Shown: piece after piece, positions 49,801-60,884 of the stretch
Layout: each line of letters begins with the position of its first letter
Position numbering within the stretch: the stretch's first letter is position 1
Assembly (NCBI RefSeq): GCF_000002995.4
Contig: NW_025062479.1
Coordinates: 19,836,721 to 19,900,720, forward strand
Length of the DNA: 64,000 nt
Source: Brugia malayi
Taxonomy: Eukaryota > Nematoda > Chromadorea > Rhabditida > Onchocercidae
Direction of reading: 5' to 3'
Made by a program: the position numbers and the translations under genes
Notes under the pieces: generated by a model
What the model saw: only the letters and a program-made list of their open reading frames with translations
What the model was told of the DNA's origin: nothing
Database searches by the model: none

Positions 49801-50076
49801 TAGTCGAAATTTTCTTTGATAACCCAAATTCTATCATTCATGAATTAACCTTGAGAAAAATTTTAATTTAGCTGGTGAATCCTCTTTTTGCTTAAATTGT
49901 ATTATCTCTTTTGCTTTCAGATATTGCCTTTCACTGCCGGTGGATTTATCTATATTGCCACAGTAACAGTTATACCAGAACTGCTTGAAAATACTTCTGT
50001 TTGGCAAAGCATCAAGGAAGTAGTAGCCTTGTTAACTGGAATAGCGCTCATGTTTCTCATTGCTGCATATGAATGA
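46802..50076 (+). CDS. ZIP-family zinc transporter, ZIP7/KE4 (SLC39A7) type
   Basis: Moves zinc out of the ER/Golgi into the cytosol. Exons: 46802-46924, 47105-47273, 47311-47351, 47524-47594, 47890-48001, 48178-48388, 48591-48750, 48985-49264, 49451-49558, 49921-50076; 1431 nt, 476 aa. Order: signal peptide ([20 protein letters not shown]), a very His-rich luminal region ([19 protein letters not shown]), then ZIP membrane segments. Also visible are [17 protein letters not shown], a His loop, [16 protein letters not shown], the LZT metalloprotease-like motif [10 protein letters not shown], and [20 protein letters not shown]. The metal-site histidines of both motifs are kept. Two oddities: a 37-nt intron at 47274-47310, and no GT donor after GFSKKK (49243, AAG|ATTAGC), so I extended the exon to the next in-phase GT at 49265. 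That adds ISNFFFF to a loop that joins directly in the human protein. Confidence 0.93.
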
Positions 50077-50833
50077 AATGGTAAATAAAATTAATACTAA
50101 TAATGATTACTGTTTGGAAAATAATATACGTATTATAATTTAATGCTCGTTCTTAAAAACTTAATTAAGTCGTATGTCTTTTTCCTTCGTATTATTCAAG
50201 TTTTTTTTTTTTTAATTGTTAACAAATATACTTTTTTATTTAAAATCTGGTATGTTGCCATGTTGCTTTTTTTACGCATTCTTTTTTTTTTTTTTTTTTT
50301 TGGTGAAGGTTACTGATATTTGTGTTAGGTAGGAAATGCTTTTTAGGATTCATCACAATTTTACTAGTGTTGGATATAAAATGGAAATGATTATTTGTCT
50401 ATAACCTAAATGTTGTCTATAACCACTTGCAGTGCATTGTTTATAATTTAAATGTTTTTTGTTTAGTTTTAAATTGGATTAATAGTTAAAAGTTTGTAAT
50501 GAACTTCGATTATTCAAAATATTAAATATGATGTTGAATAAATGGTTTAAAATTACTACATGATGCTTAATTTGAAGCTGTTCAAAATGGTTACTCGTAG
50601 TAGCCGTTACATATCAGATTCGATGCTTCAGTGTTTTGTAATATTTTGCGGTAGGATTTATACTAAAAAATCGCCGAGAAATATGAGTTATATTCAATTA
50701 TTAAATTTGGATACTTGTAAGAATAATATGGACTGGTTGTTTAAGTATGTTTTGTATTATTCTTAATCGTATTATTATTCAGTTGTTGACGTTTCAAATA
50801 TAGACAATGTTAGATTTAGAGTGCATAAATCAG
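50077..50833. other. short intergenic spacer, ZIP7 to RFC4
   Basis: T-rich, about 760 bp, same-strand spacer. It contains an unsupported ORF (50560-50766). The last bases, AAATCAG at 50827-50833, form an acceptor two bases before the RFC4 ATG, which suggests trans-splicing of RFC4 and possible co-transcription with ZIP7. Confidence 0.45.
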
Positions 50834-50835
50834 GG

Positions 50836-53814
50836 ATGGATGCTTTTTTGAACCGGTCAGAAAAGCAAGATCAAGCTTTAACGACATCAATGGAAATTCC
50901 TTGGGTTGAGAAGTAGTATGTTTCAAATATTCAAATTATCATATTGTTGAATATCTTAGTAATTCAAACGTATTATATTCATTATAAGTCTGATTAATTC
51001 TTTTTTATTTTCTTTGTCATATTTCCACTTATTTATGTAACTGGTTGAGTTTTTGAACTTAGGCAATTTGCTTATTTCAGTCGTCCACGGAAGGTTGAGG
51101 AAGTAGCTTTTCAAAATGAAGTTGTATCAGTGCTGAAAAAAGTACTGCAGGGAGCTGATGTAAGACTTTTTTTACAATTTACAAAATATTACAATTCATT
51201 TAGCTCAAATTCTCTTATTAGTGTTATGAAGTACAAATTGTTAAAGTATCATAACAATAACAATATTTTTCTTAAATTAGGAAGACAGCCAAAATAACTC
51301 ATGAAAATTTTGATAAAACTTTTATGATATACAGCGTATCATTATAATAAAATTTTATGCAAATGTACATACAGTTATTATTTCATATTTTCAGTTACCA
51401 AATTTGTTGTTCTATGGACCGCCAGGAACAGGTAAGACATCGGCAGCTATTGCATTATGTCGACAGTTATTTCGTAATACCGATACATATCGTGATAGAG
51501 TTATGGAAATGAACGCATCCGATGAACGAGGCATTAATATTGTTCGCAATAAAGTTTGTTTTGCTTTATTTTATTGTTTTCGATTTTTGTTAGGCTACTT
51601 TTTCAGTGTCATATAAATATAATTTTGAGTTTTTTAAGCACAATTCATTTTGCAGACACAAGATGATATAATTTTTCATCCGTTATGTTAAGTCACACTT
51701 TTATGAATGCTCTTATTTCACATCATCTGTAGCACTAAATTGCGTTTCACTGAATAATGATTGTTGCATAAATTTATTCTCACTTTCTTTTTCTAGATCA
51801 AAGAATTTGCTCGACGAGCTGTTTCATCACACTTACCAGATGGAAGTCCTGTTGTGGGATTAAAGGTTTATACTATTTTTTAACAATTTTTTATTTTTTA
51901 ATTTCAAAGCTATCATATTATATTATTCATGATCCGAACATTTTAAAAAAAGTGAAACTCTGTCCGAGCATCTGTTTATTATGAAGCTTTCATTGTTTTA
52001 GCTTAGTCAATTGTAAAGGGAAGAACTCCATTTAGCATCATTCAACCTTCAATTTTAGCAATTCACCTACTTGACGAGTCTGATATGATTTATTGCGTAG
52101 CCTTACACATTTCTTTCACTCTTTCAGCAACATGATAAATGTATGGAAAAGTTATCTAGAATGCTTTGAATTCCTCCCTTTTTTTTTAACTTTTTCAGTT
52201 AGTTGAAACTTAAATTTATAAACGTTTAATGGATATTTTGATTAGGTAATTATCCTGGATGAAGCAGATGCAATGACCACCCCTGCTCAAGCAGCTTTAA
52301 GACGGACAATGGAACGGGAATCACGCACTACTCGTTTTTTTCTCATTTGTAATTACATCACTAGAATAATAGATCCGCTCACTTCTCGCTGTGCCAAATT
52401 TCGTTTCAAATCAATTTCATCGGAAAGTCAGGAAAAAAGGTTGCTAGGATTTTTTTCTTTTTCCTGTTTTCTGTTTCATAAAAATATTTTTTACTGTCTA
52501 ACATATTCATACTGTTTTATGTTCACTAATGGTAATTGACACAGTGCGTCGAAATATTTTAAATCTGAAACGAATTTAATTGAACTTGCCTGCTGTTGAC
52601 CTTTCAGTAAATGTTTTTTAATTTTATTTAATTTTTATATAATTAATTCTACATTATGATATTATTATGAATTTAATAGGGAAGTTTTGGGAGGCAATAT
52701 ATTGTAACGTGATTTAGTTCAAAATAAAGTAAATTAAGAATATATTGCTAAAAATATTGTAGACTTAAATGGATTTGCCAAAATGAGAATATTGAATTTG
52801 ATCCACTAGCAATCAGTGAATTAATCGAATTATGTGATGGTGATATGCGAAAAAGTGTCACAGCATTACAGGTAAAATGCTGATTTTACTGGCAACAATT
52901 AATAGTATGCATTGTTTATTGGTATCCAACTTTTAAAATTACACCGGTTTGAATGAATCTCAATAGACAGTCGTCTTTTCTTAGAAGGGGAGGCAAATAA
53001 AATTTTAAAGTGGAAAAAGACTATTTCAAAAGAATGTATCGCTTACAGTGGGATTTTTTGATGTAAATTTGATTAGTTTTTGAAAAAATTCTGATTTTTA
53101 AAATTTGAATATTGCAGACAATATCATCATGTCATAAAAAATTAATTCCCGCTGATGTGCGACAATTTCTTGGAGCTGTACCGGATGATGTGGTGCAGCA
53201 ATTCGTAGCTTCATGCAGATCTCGTAATCATAATCAATTGTATGCATGCATAGAAAATATCAGACGAGAAGGGTATGGGGTTTATCAGTTGCTGAAACAA
53301 TTTTTCCACATATGCTTACGTCTCGAGGATCTTAGTGATTTGAACAAAGCTGCAATATGCGAAAAAATTGGATTAAGTTTTATTTTCTTATTTCTTTCTT
53401 TTTTCACTAATCACTTTACTTTTTTTTCTTATTTCTTTCTTTTTGCCATGGAAATGACAGTAGTTAGTGTATTGTCTAAAGAAGGCAAAAAATCTAACAA
53501 TTTAATGAAACTTTTTGCAATCAAATGAATCACTTACAAAATTATTGCTATATCATCCTTTCAGACATAACTGGTCACTATGTTTAACTTTAATGAGTTT
53601 ATTTTAAAAAAATTCTTTTTTCTTACCAACTGTCAAAAAATTCCATTCAATCTACCTATTCATTTATCAGCTTATTAGTTAATGTTTCACAAGTCACATA
53701 CTATAATATCTTATTCAGGAGTGTGAAATGCGTATTCTCGATGGTGCAAATGAGTTCCTACAATTGCTTGATTTTGGGACGGTTGTGATGGAACAATTCA
53801 AAACTTCACTTTAA
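50836..53814 (+). CDS. RFC4: replication factor C subunit 4 (clamp loader AAA+ ATPase)
   Basis: Subunit of the RFC complex that loads PCNA on primed DNA in the nucleus. Exons: 50836-50915, 51081-51159, 51395-51553, 51797-51865, 52246-52439, 52763-52871, 53118-53372, 53719-53814; 1041 nt, 346 aa (human 363). Start [12 protein letters not shown] resembles MQAFLKG of human RFC4. Then [20 protein letters not shown] (RFC box), Walker A GPPGTGKT (residues 61-68), MNASDERGI, Walker B VIILDEAD (130-137), [16 protein letters not shown], the SRC motif [10 protein letters not shown], and the collar domain ending [16 protein letters not shown]. The junction after CEKIG lacks a GT: GGA|TTAAGTTTT instead of the expected GTAAGTTTT. 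Homology puts the junction exactly there, and reading through to the next in-phase GT (53459) would add 29 mostly hydrophobic residues. Confidence 0.95.
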
Positions 53815-54498
53815 AATTTTTTGATATCTTTCGCTACATGATCTCATGAATTATTCGCTTTAAGTGAAGGAAAATATGAGTGAATTATGTATCAAATTTA
53901 TACAATGCCTTATACATTTGCTCTCTTCTTTTGCATTTATTTCAGCATTTTTTTCTCAAAATTTTTGATATTAGCCAAAAAAGCATGAAATATAATTATT
54001 TTAAAGATTCTTTACTACACTGCTGTTACCATACCAAAAGAAAAAAAAAAGACAACTAAGAATCAGTTTTTACTTCTTTAGTTCAAAGTTTTATTAAATT
54101 TTAACATTGTGGTATGTTATAATGCATTTTTTTTTTTTTTTATAAATTTATTATAGATATATTAGTTATGTACACGTTGTTTGACATTACGAAACAAATG
54201 ATGAATTAACGTTTGAAGAGAATATAAAGCATTGTTTAACTTTTTTTTTTTTTTTCATTTTTCCCGCTTTGTATTTACTGAATTGAAATTAAAGAGTTTT
54301 TTCCATCATTCTGATTAAAGACTCAAAGATATATCCTCTATCATTTCATCAGTGTGAGAGATATTAAAAATTATAGCTTTTTTTGTTTGCTTAAAATACA
54401 ATTTTTATGGATTAATTTTCACGACAAATAATTTATTTCAAATAATAATTATCCATTTTCATTTCAAAAAATAGCTGTTCCAGGAATTTAATTGAAAT
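53815..54498. other. convergent 3' flanks of RFC4 and the LIM-homeobox gene
   Basis: T/A-rich, with T runs at 54128-54142 and 54241-54256. No coding sequence seen. Confidence 0.6.
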
Positions 54499-57400
54499 TT
54501 ATGTAGAACCTGATGGGATTATTCGCTGCTCTGTAGCAACCATTGCATCTTCCACACTGAAATTATTTGAAATACTCTCGAAGACGATAGTATGATTTTC
54601 AGAGATTTTGGTGAATTATTAAGGACATAAATCAAGGAGATAGAATATTCTTGGATTGCATAACTGCTTATTTCTTCTAATTAAGTTTAGCAATTTCAGA
54701 TGGGCTGAAAAGATTATTGTAATGGTATGTTTGAGTGCTATTTGTATATTTCAGAAAAAAAAAAAAAATTAAATTTCATCTTTCAAATTTAGGATGTAAG
54801 AATAGGAAAGAAAAAACCTTGTTAAGACAGATGTTGGGAAAATCATGCCATCAATACTGTCACCACTGGGACTCTTTGGAGTGCTACATAGATCGGTTGA
54901 TGACCGTCCACTATTGCTATTATGGCTAATTCGATTCTTCTTACTACCCTGATATTTCTTTTGACGTGCTCTTGAATTCTACAATTTCAAAAATCATTTA
55001 TGTAGCTTTAATGGGATAGGATGATAACAGTGCAGAAAACAACCAAACAAACGAAAAACAAAACAAAGAGAAGAAAGAAAAAGCGGACCGCAAAATTAAA
55101 ATAAATATAAATTCAGAAATGAGCAATTCATTCTTGATAATCTTTCATCTTCAAAAGAAAGAAAAGAAAAATAAGAGTGATTTTTACCTGAAACCAAACT
55201 TGTGTAACACGCTTACTAAGACCTGTCATTGTAGCAATTCGTTCCAAATCAGCACCATCCGGATTGCTATCAATTTGGAAATGTGTTTGTAAAACGGCTA
55301 ATTGCTCTTCAGCAAATGTTGTTCGTACACGCTTTGTTTTTGCTTTTTGTTGTCCTAAAATAATTTATACAAATTTCATTTTCTAAGAAGAGAAATGAAC
55401 AAAGTTTATTATTAATTAATTATTGCACACAAAATATTTATTAAAACTAATTAAATCATACCACATTCTCCTTCAATCAATTCCATATAATGCTGTTTGC
55501 AAAGCAATCGACAATCTTGCAATGCAAATTCTTCACCTGTACTTAATTGACGTTTGCATTGATCGCATGCAAAACATGCAAGATGATAGACAAAATTACG
55601 AGCTCGTCTTACCCAATCAGTTGCATGAATTAAACGTTGACAGGATGAACATTTTGTTCCAAATCGTCTGAAACAATGTATAATTTTTACACTAAATTTG
55701 AAATAATTAATGAATATTTTTTAAACATAAAATGTTGAATTAGTATAATTTGTGTATTTATCAAAATGATTTTTCCTTTTTTTTTTTTTTTTTAGTTTTA
55801 ATAGCAAAACAACTATAGATAAGAGATAATTTCAGAAATGGTTAAATTAATTAACATCTTTAATTGCTAATATGTAGCAAGCATTTATACCTATAACGAA
55901 GTAGTACAAATTATTTGGTAAATAATTAACACTAAAAATAAATAGCTTTATTAGGGAAATGCAATAAAAAGTAACCAGCATTTGAATAAAAATAAAAAAA
56001 TGAAGGATACTGTAGCAAAAGTAGCAAAAGCTAAGATTAATTATTATAAATAGTAATTGAAAACTAGATACACCTATACTTAAATACTAGTATACTCATG
56101 TAACATCCGAATGCCACAGTCATCATTAGTTGTTCGTGAGTGTATATAGAAGGAAATGAATGATCAAATAATTATAGCAATATCAATGCACTGCTATCGC
56201 TTCTATTTCATTAATATTCAAAACGAAAATTAGATTCTTTGAAACGAAATTCAAATTCCTTGAATAGGATTTTAATTTCTTGAAGTCATCAATTAATATT
56301 TTAGACATCTAAAGGAATTGATCAGGCAGATTTGGAAATGCAAATGAAATAATAATGCTCGAAAATAGAACTTCTGCAAGTCATAGGATATTTAATTATA
56401 CTTGAATACTTAAATCGACACAAATCAGTTATAGCATGCAAAAAGTATAAATTCAATTTGGATTTTTACAAGTTTTTGTTAAAAATAACGGTTTGCAATA
56501 TTTCATTTCGAAATCGTATGCGACAAGATTTGGTGGAAGTTTTAATTTTAGATAAAAATTTTTTAAATGTAAACCTCGAATTTGGCAGAAATTTTTATTG
56601 CCCAAACATCTTTGCATCATTCAAATTTTAAAATTTAATTAAGAACCATTATTAGCTGGTAGGACTGAAATGGAAGAGGAAAAGAAGGGTCCAGGGACAA
56701 AATGTCATAGTTAACAATTAACAATAAGCTTGTTACATCATTGTAATCTTTGGTTGTATTAAATTATACGCCTATTCTATGTCACTTGAGAGGATGATTG
56801 GGCAGATGTCCTATAAGTAACCTAGATTTATGCCTCTTACTACTGTTACTATTACTCATTTATGTCTCATCGAACTGGATAAGTAATCGCTGATAAGTAG
56901 TAATCGTTCTCGATCATACACATTCTTTATCATCAGCGAATCATAGCTATCATTAAGCGGGCAAATTGAAAAAAAAAAAGAAATATCAGGACAAGCAGAA
57001 AAAAACAGGGGCGAAGAAATTTTATCCGAGAAAAAAAAATTTTAAAATAAGCAATCCGAAAAAGTTGATTTATTTCCATATTTGTAAAAAAAAAGAAAAA
57101 ATAAAATAAATATAGATAGGAATTAATTAAATAACTGTTTACTGAAAAATATGGCAAAAAAAAAAAAAAAGAAATTAAAGTCCTAATTTTATGGATTAAT
57201 TAATTTTCCATGGTTTATTATACATTCATACAGTTTCATTTATTTATTCCTTTGATTTTTTATGAATAAATCTACTGAAAACAGTCATATAAAGTTATTA
57301 GCAATACTTCATAAAAGAAAATACATAATCTCGACATACAAAAAAAAAAGATCTATCAAAAAAATTTCTTATTAAATAAACGAAACAATTAGGAAATACC

Positions 57401-59847
57401 GGTGGTATTTTCCCATTCATTTGTAATAAAATGATAAACTGGTAGGCTAAAGAAGCTGTAATTTTAATAAATTTCAATATCAATTTATTATTCTTGTCAG
57501 TTTATTAATTGCATTGAAATTATGAATAATGAATTATAAAAATTGATTGAAATGTTAAAAAAATCGACCATTCTCCGTATGTTTTCTTCAAGAAATTTGT
57601 AATTTTAAAATATTTTTATGCAATATTTATAACTTAATCTCGAATGAGTAGAGATAGCAAGAACAACGATAACAACAACAATGACAACAACAAAAACAAT
57701 ACGAGCAATAATAACAGCAACGACAACAACAATGTTAACAGAAACGACAACAAAAACGACAACAACAACTACAACAGCAAAACCATTTTGGGTGTTTTGG
57801 GGATACATTTAAGGAGAACAATAGTAAACAACAAATATGAGACAAATTTTTTTCCGGAAAAAAAAAAAAGAAATTAAAAGGACCAACCTATTATAGCATT
57901 GTATGCAAAAGAAATTATTATCTTTAACAAAACAAGATGAGTACTGTTCCAATAATGTGGAACACTGTGAACATTTCAAGCAATTAATATGCCAAAATCG
58001 TGAATTGACAGTTAACAGTGTTCGATCTAAGATAAATTCTGAACATGATGAGCATATTTCCACTTCGAACTGAAATAAAACAAAATTAATTTTTCTTTCA
58101 AAAATAGTAAAATTGAAAAAAAAAGAATTTTTGAATCGATAATTTGTAATTAAATGGGAGATCAAAAAAATAAGTTCTAAAATTTTTCTTGCACTAATTT
58201 ATAATGAATTAGGTTTCAAAACACACACAAAAAAAAAAAAAAAAAAGAAATAAATCGGAACTTTGTGTGGACAATTTACGATGAATAAAAATTGAGAGTT
58301 TAGATTTTTTGTATGAGTGATTTTGTAATAATATCTAATTGATATATATCTTATAGTATGAAAGAAGATAAATTATGTATGTTTTATGGGATTTTTATTC
58401 TATGCAGTATAATTTTTAAAATACTAATAATTTCGAAATTATTGAAAAGTTAATAATAAACCATTTGTAATATTTTAATGATAAAGTTAATAATAAACCA
58501 TTTGTAATATTATTTGAAAATTTACTTTTTTTAGATATATTTCTTGGGTGTTTTGAACTGTTTCAGTTAATGCTAAAAATTTTTTTGTATTCACAATTGA
58601 ACTAACAGTATTATTCATTTTTTTTTTGTTTTTTGTTTTTGTCAAGAAATAATGTGATAACTTCTTCGGTGCCTTTTCAATTAATTAATTAACTTTGCTT
58701 TTCAATTAATTAATTAACTTATACGTAATTTTCATTCAAATTATGCTCATACATTAAAACCAAATCTATATGTAGTCATAACTTATTTTCATCCTTATAT
58801 AAGTTAATGTCATAAGAGCTATACAAATTGATTAATTTCTATTAATTAATTAATTTAATTTATCAAATTTTAAACTTCAACTAATGGTCATTTAAATTCT
58901 ATTTCATAAATCCAATCATACCCTCCCGCATATTTTGCAAAATAGAATATTATATTTATAAATTAATTCAATCATATCTAAAATTTGAATGAATAAATCA
59001 ATGGAATGGAAAAATTATTAACCAAATACAAAATTTTAAATCGCTTAAATAAAATAAAGTAGAAATGTTTAATGCAAGGCACTTACTTTAAAAAAAAAAA
59101 AAACTGCAATCTTTAAGCTTTATTGCGTACCACTGACGAAAAAAAAGAAACGTAAAGAATTAAAAGAAAAAGAAAAAAGATAAAAAAGTATTAAAAATAA
59201 GACACCTTTGAAATTCGATGTGAAAATTTTGGTTCATTAGCCGTTGTTATTGTACAACTGCAGTTGCTATTATTACTACTAACATTTGCGCCATCATTTC
59301 CGCTACTGCTATTTCTGCTTCTATTAGTGGTAATAATCATTGTTGTATTGCTTTGATCAGATTGTAATGAAGCTGCTGTTAGTGTTCCAACAATTGCGCA
59401 AATATTATTTTCCGCATTTTGTAATGTTAATGTTTGTTCAGATTGTTGGTGTTGTTGTTGTTGTTGTTGACAATGATGATGATTATTAACATTTAAATCA
59501 TTTTTTATTTCGTTAGGGGTTGTTTCAGCTGCTAGAGCAACAGCTCGTGTTGCTACTGTGGTCGACAAATCAAGTGATAAATCGGATTTTATTGAATGAT
59601 TAAGTAATCCAGTTGAAGTATTACTGTAACCAGGAAATTCATTAATATTAAGTGTTGTTCGATTAAGTGATGCGAATGCATCGGTATTATTAATTAACGA
59701 TGACGTACATGCACCAAAATTACTGTTTTCCGGAATTCTTGATGCATCATTTGTATCACAAAGTATCGGTATAAGATTATTAGCAGCAGCAATGGTTGTA
59801 GTATTATAATTAATAGATTTCTCGAATAAGCGATGATGAATTTCCAT
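54499..59847 (-). CDS. lim-4: LIM-homeodomain transcription factor, LIM-4 / LHX6-LHX8 class
   Basis: Sequence-specific regulator; in C. elegans LIM-4 specifies AWB and other neuron identities. Exons in transcript order: 59847-59206, 58069-57888, 55667-55462, 55354-55188, 54978-54818, 54556-54499; 1416 nt, 471 aa, all GT-AG. The first exon is a long Asn/Ser/Thr-rich region with a His/Gln run. LIM1: [14 protein letters not shown] ... [11 protein letters not shown] ... CIQCY. LIM2: [13 protein letters not shown] ... [11 protein letters not shown] ... CKQHY. Homeodomain starts [20 protein letters not shown] and runs through [19 protein letters not shown] and [15 protein letters not shown] (helix 3), with a split between WFQ and NSR. 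The tail ([15 protein letters not shown]) also matches the LIM-4 tail. LIM-4 is the closest call; other LHX classes differ in helix 2-3. Confidence 0.94.
57650..57790. repeat. AAC-rich low-complexity tract in LIM-homeobox intron 2
   Basis: Runs of AACAACAA/GACAACAACAA on the + strand. The overlapping frames (poly-N or poly-V) are simple-sequence artefacts. It lies in intron 55668-57887. Confidence 0.75.
58446..58512. repeat. 37-bp tandem duplication in LIM-homeobox intron 1
   Basis: AAAGTTAATAATAAACC-ATTTGTAATATT occurs at 58446 and again 37 bp later, essentially identical. Confidence 0.8.
58672..58723. repeat. 25-bp tandem duplication of a TAATTA block, LIM-homeobox intron 1
   Basis: CTTTTCAATTAATTAATTAA recurs with a 25-bp offset (TTTT at 58674 and 58699). 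A further ATTAATTAATTAATTTAATT block follows near 58840-58862. TAATTA is the core homeodomain site, but it is also expected by chance in such AT-rich DNA. Confidence 0.6.
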
Positions 59848-60490
59848 TTCCGTAATAATCGTAAATAGGTGAAATCGCTTTTATTGAGCGTAAATTACTT
59901 ATTATTTCCTTTTCTTCAATACATCAGTAAATAATGCCTAATAGTAACGGTTGTAATAATGATCATAACGATGATAATAACGAGCAATAATATCAATAAT
60001 AATTTTGGTAATAATCAATGTTACTTCACTAAATGTAAATTTTTTTTCCCCGCATGTGGATGTTAAGAGAAAGGAAAAAGAAAAGGAATTGCAGAAAATT
60101 ATTTAAAATAATTTTTAGAGTTATTTCACAACTGATAAATGAGAAAGGAAAAGGGATAAAAATAATAAACATAAATATATTTACATATATGTACAAAAAA
60201 AAAATTAAGATAAATTATAATAATGATGAATATACACATGCATTTATGCCGTTAGGTATGAAATTTTTGAAATGGTTAGTTAGGGTTTTTTTTTTTTTTT
60301 TTATCATCACCAATAATAATAATAATAATGGTGACGATGATGATGATATTGTTAATGTTGATGTAAGTATGGTGGTGATAAGAATGACTATAATAAAAGA
60401 TGAAGATGAAGCAGTTTGGAAAGCTTAAGGCTTATAATAGAGTAAAGAATTGAAGTGAACCTTAACGAAGCATATTCTTCAAGCTCTTTT

Positions 60491-60523
60491 GATGATAATA
60501 ATAATGATGATGATGATGATAAC

Positions 60524-60555
<32 letters not shown>

Positions 60556-60560
60556 CGATT
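60491..60560. repeat. (GAT)n microsatellite
   Basis: Near-perfect GATGATGAT array with a few AAT/AAC/GAC interruptions. The poly-S frame on the other strand is an artefact. Confidence 0.9.
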
Positions 60561-60643
60561 TGTAACGAATTCTAGCCTTTTGCGTCAAGCCTATTTGTTA
60601 AAGGGTGAAGCTAAAACTCCATCCATTGCAACATAATTTATGA

Positions 60644-60760
60644 AAAATCTCCTCCCTCTTTCCCTTTCATTTCCTTCTCTCTTCCTCTCTCTCTCTCTTC
60701 CTTCATTCATTCCTTCTTTTCCTCTTCTTCCTTCTCTTTTCCTTCCTTTTTTCATCGTTT
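60644..60760. repeat. CT-rich (polypyrimidine) tract
   Basis: CCTCCCTCTTTCCC ... CTCTCTCTCTCTTCC ... CCTTCC on the + strand. It explains the R/E/G/K-rich minus-strand ORF 60591-60782. Confidence 0.85.
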
Positions 60761-60863
60761 CCTTTTTTTGATTCAAAATCACCGTAATCTGATGTCTATC
60801 ATTGATGATTTCTATTATCTAAATATATGCTTTACCATATATCCATCCATATCTACTACACAC

Positions 60864-60884
60864 GTATATATATATATATATATG
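60864..60884. repeat. (TA)n microsatellite
   Basis: About ten TA units following CACACG. Confidence 0.9.

Noticed and set aside
60388..60588. Poly-serine ORF, and poly-N / poly-V ORFs at 57605-57877
   Set aside because: Translations of GAT and AAC microsatellites.
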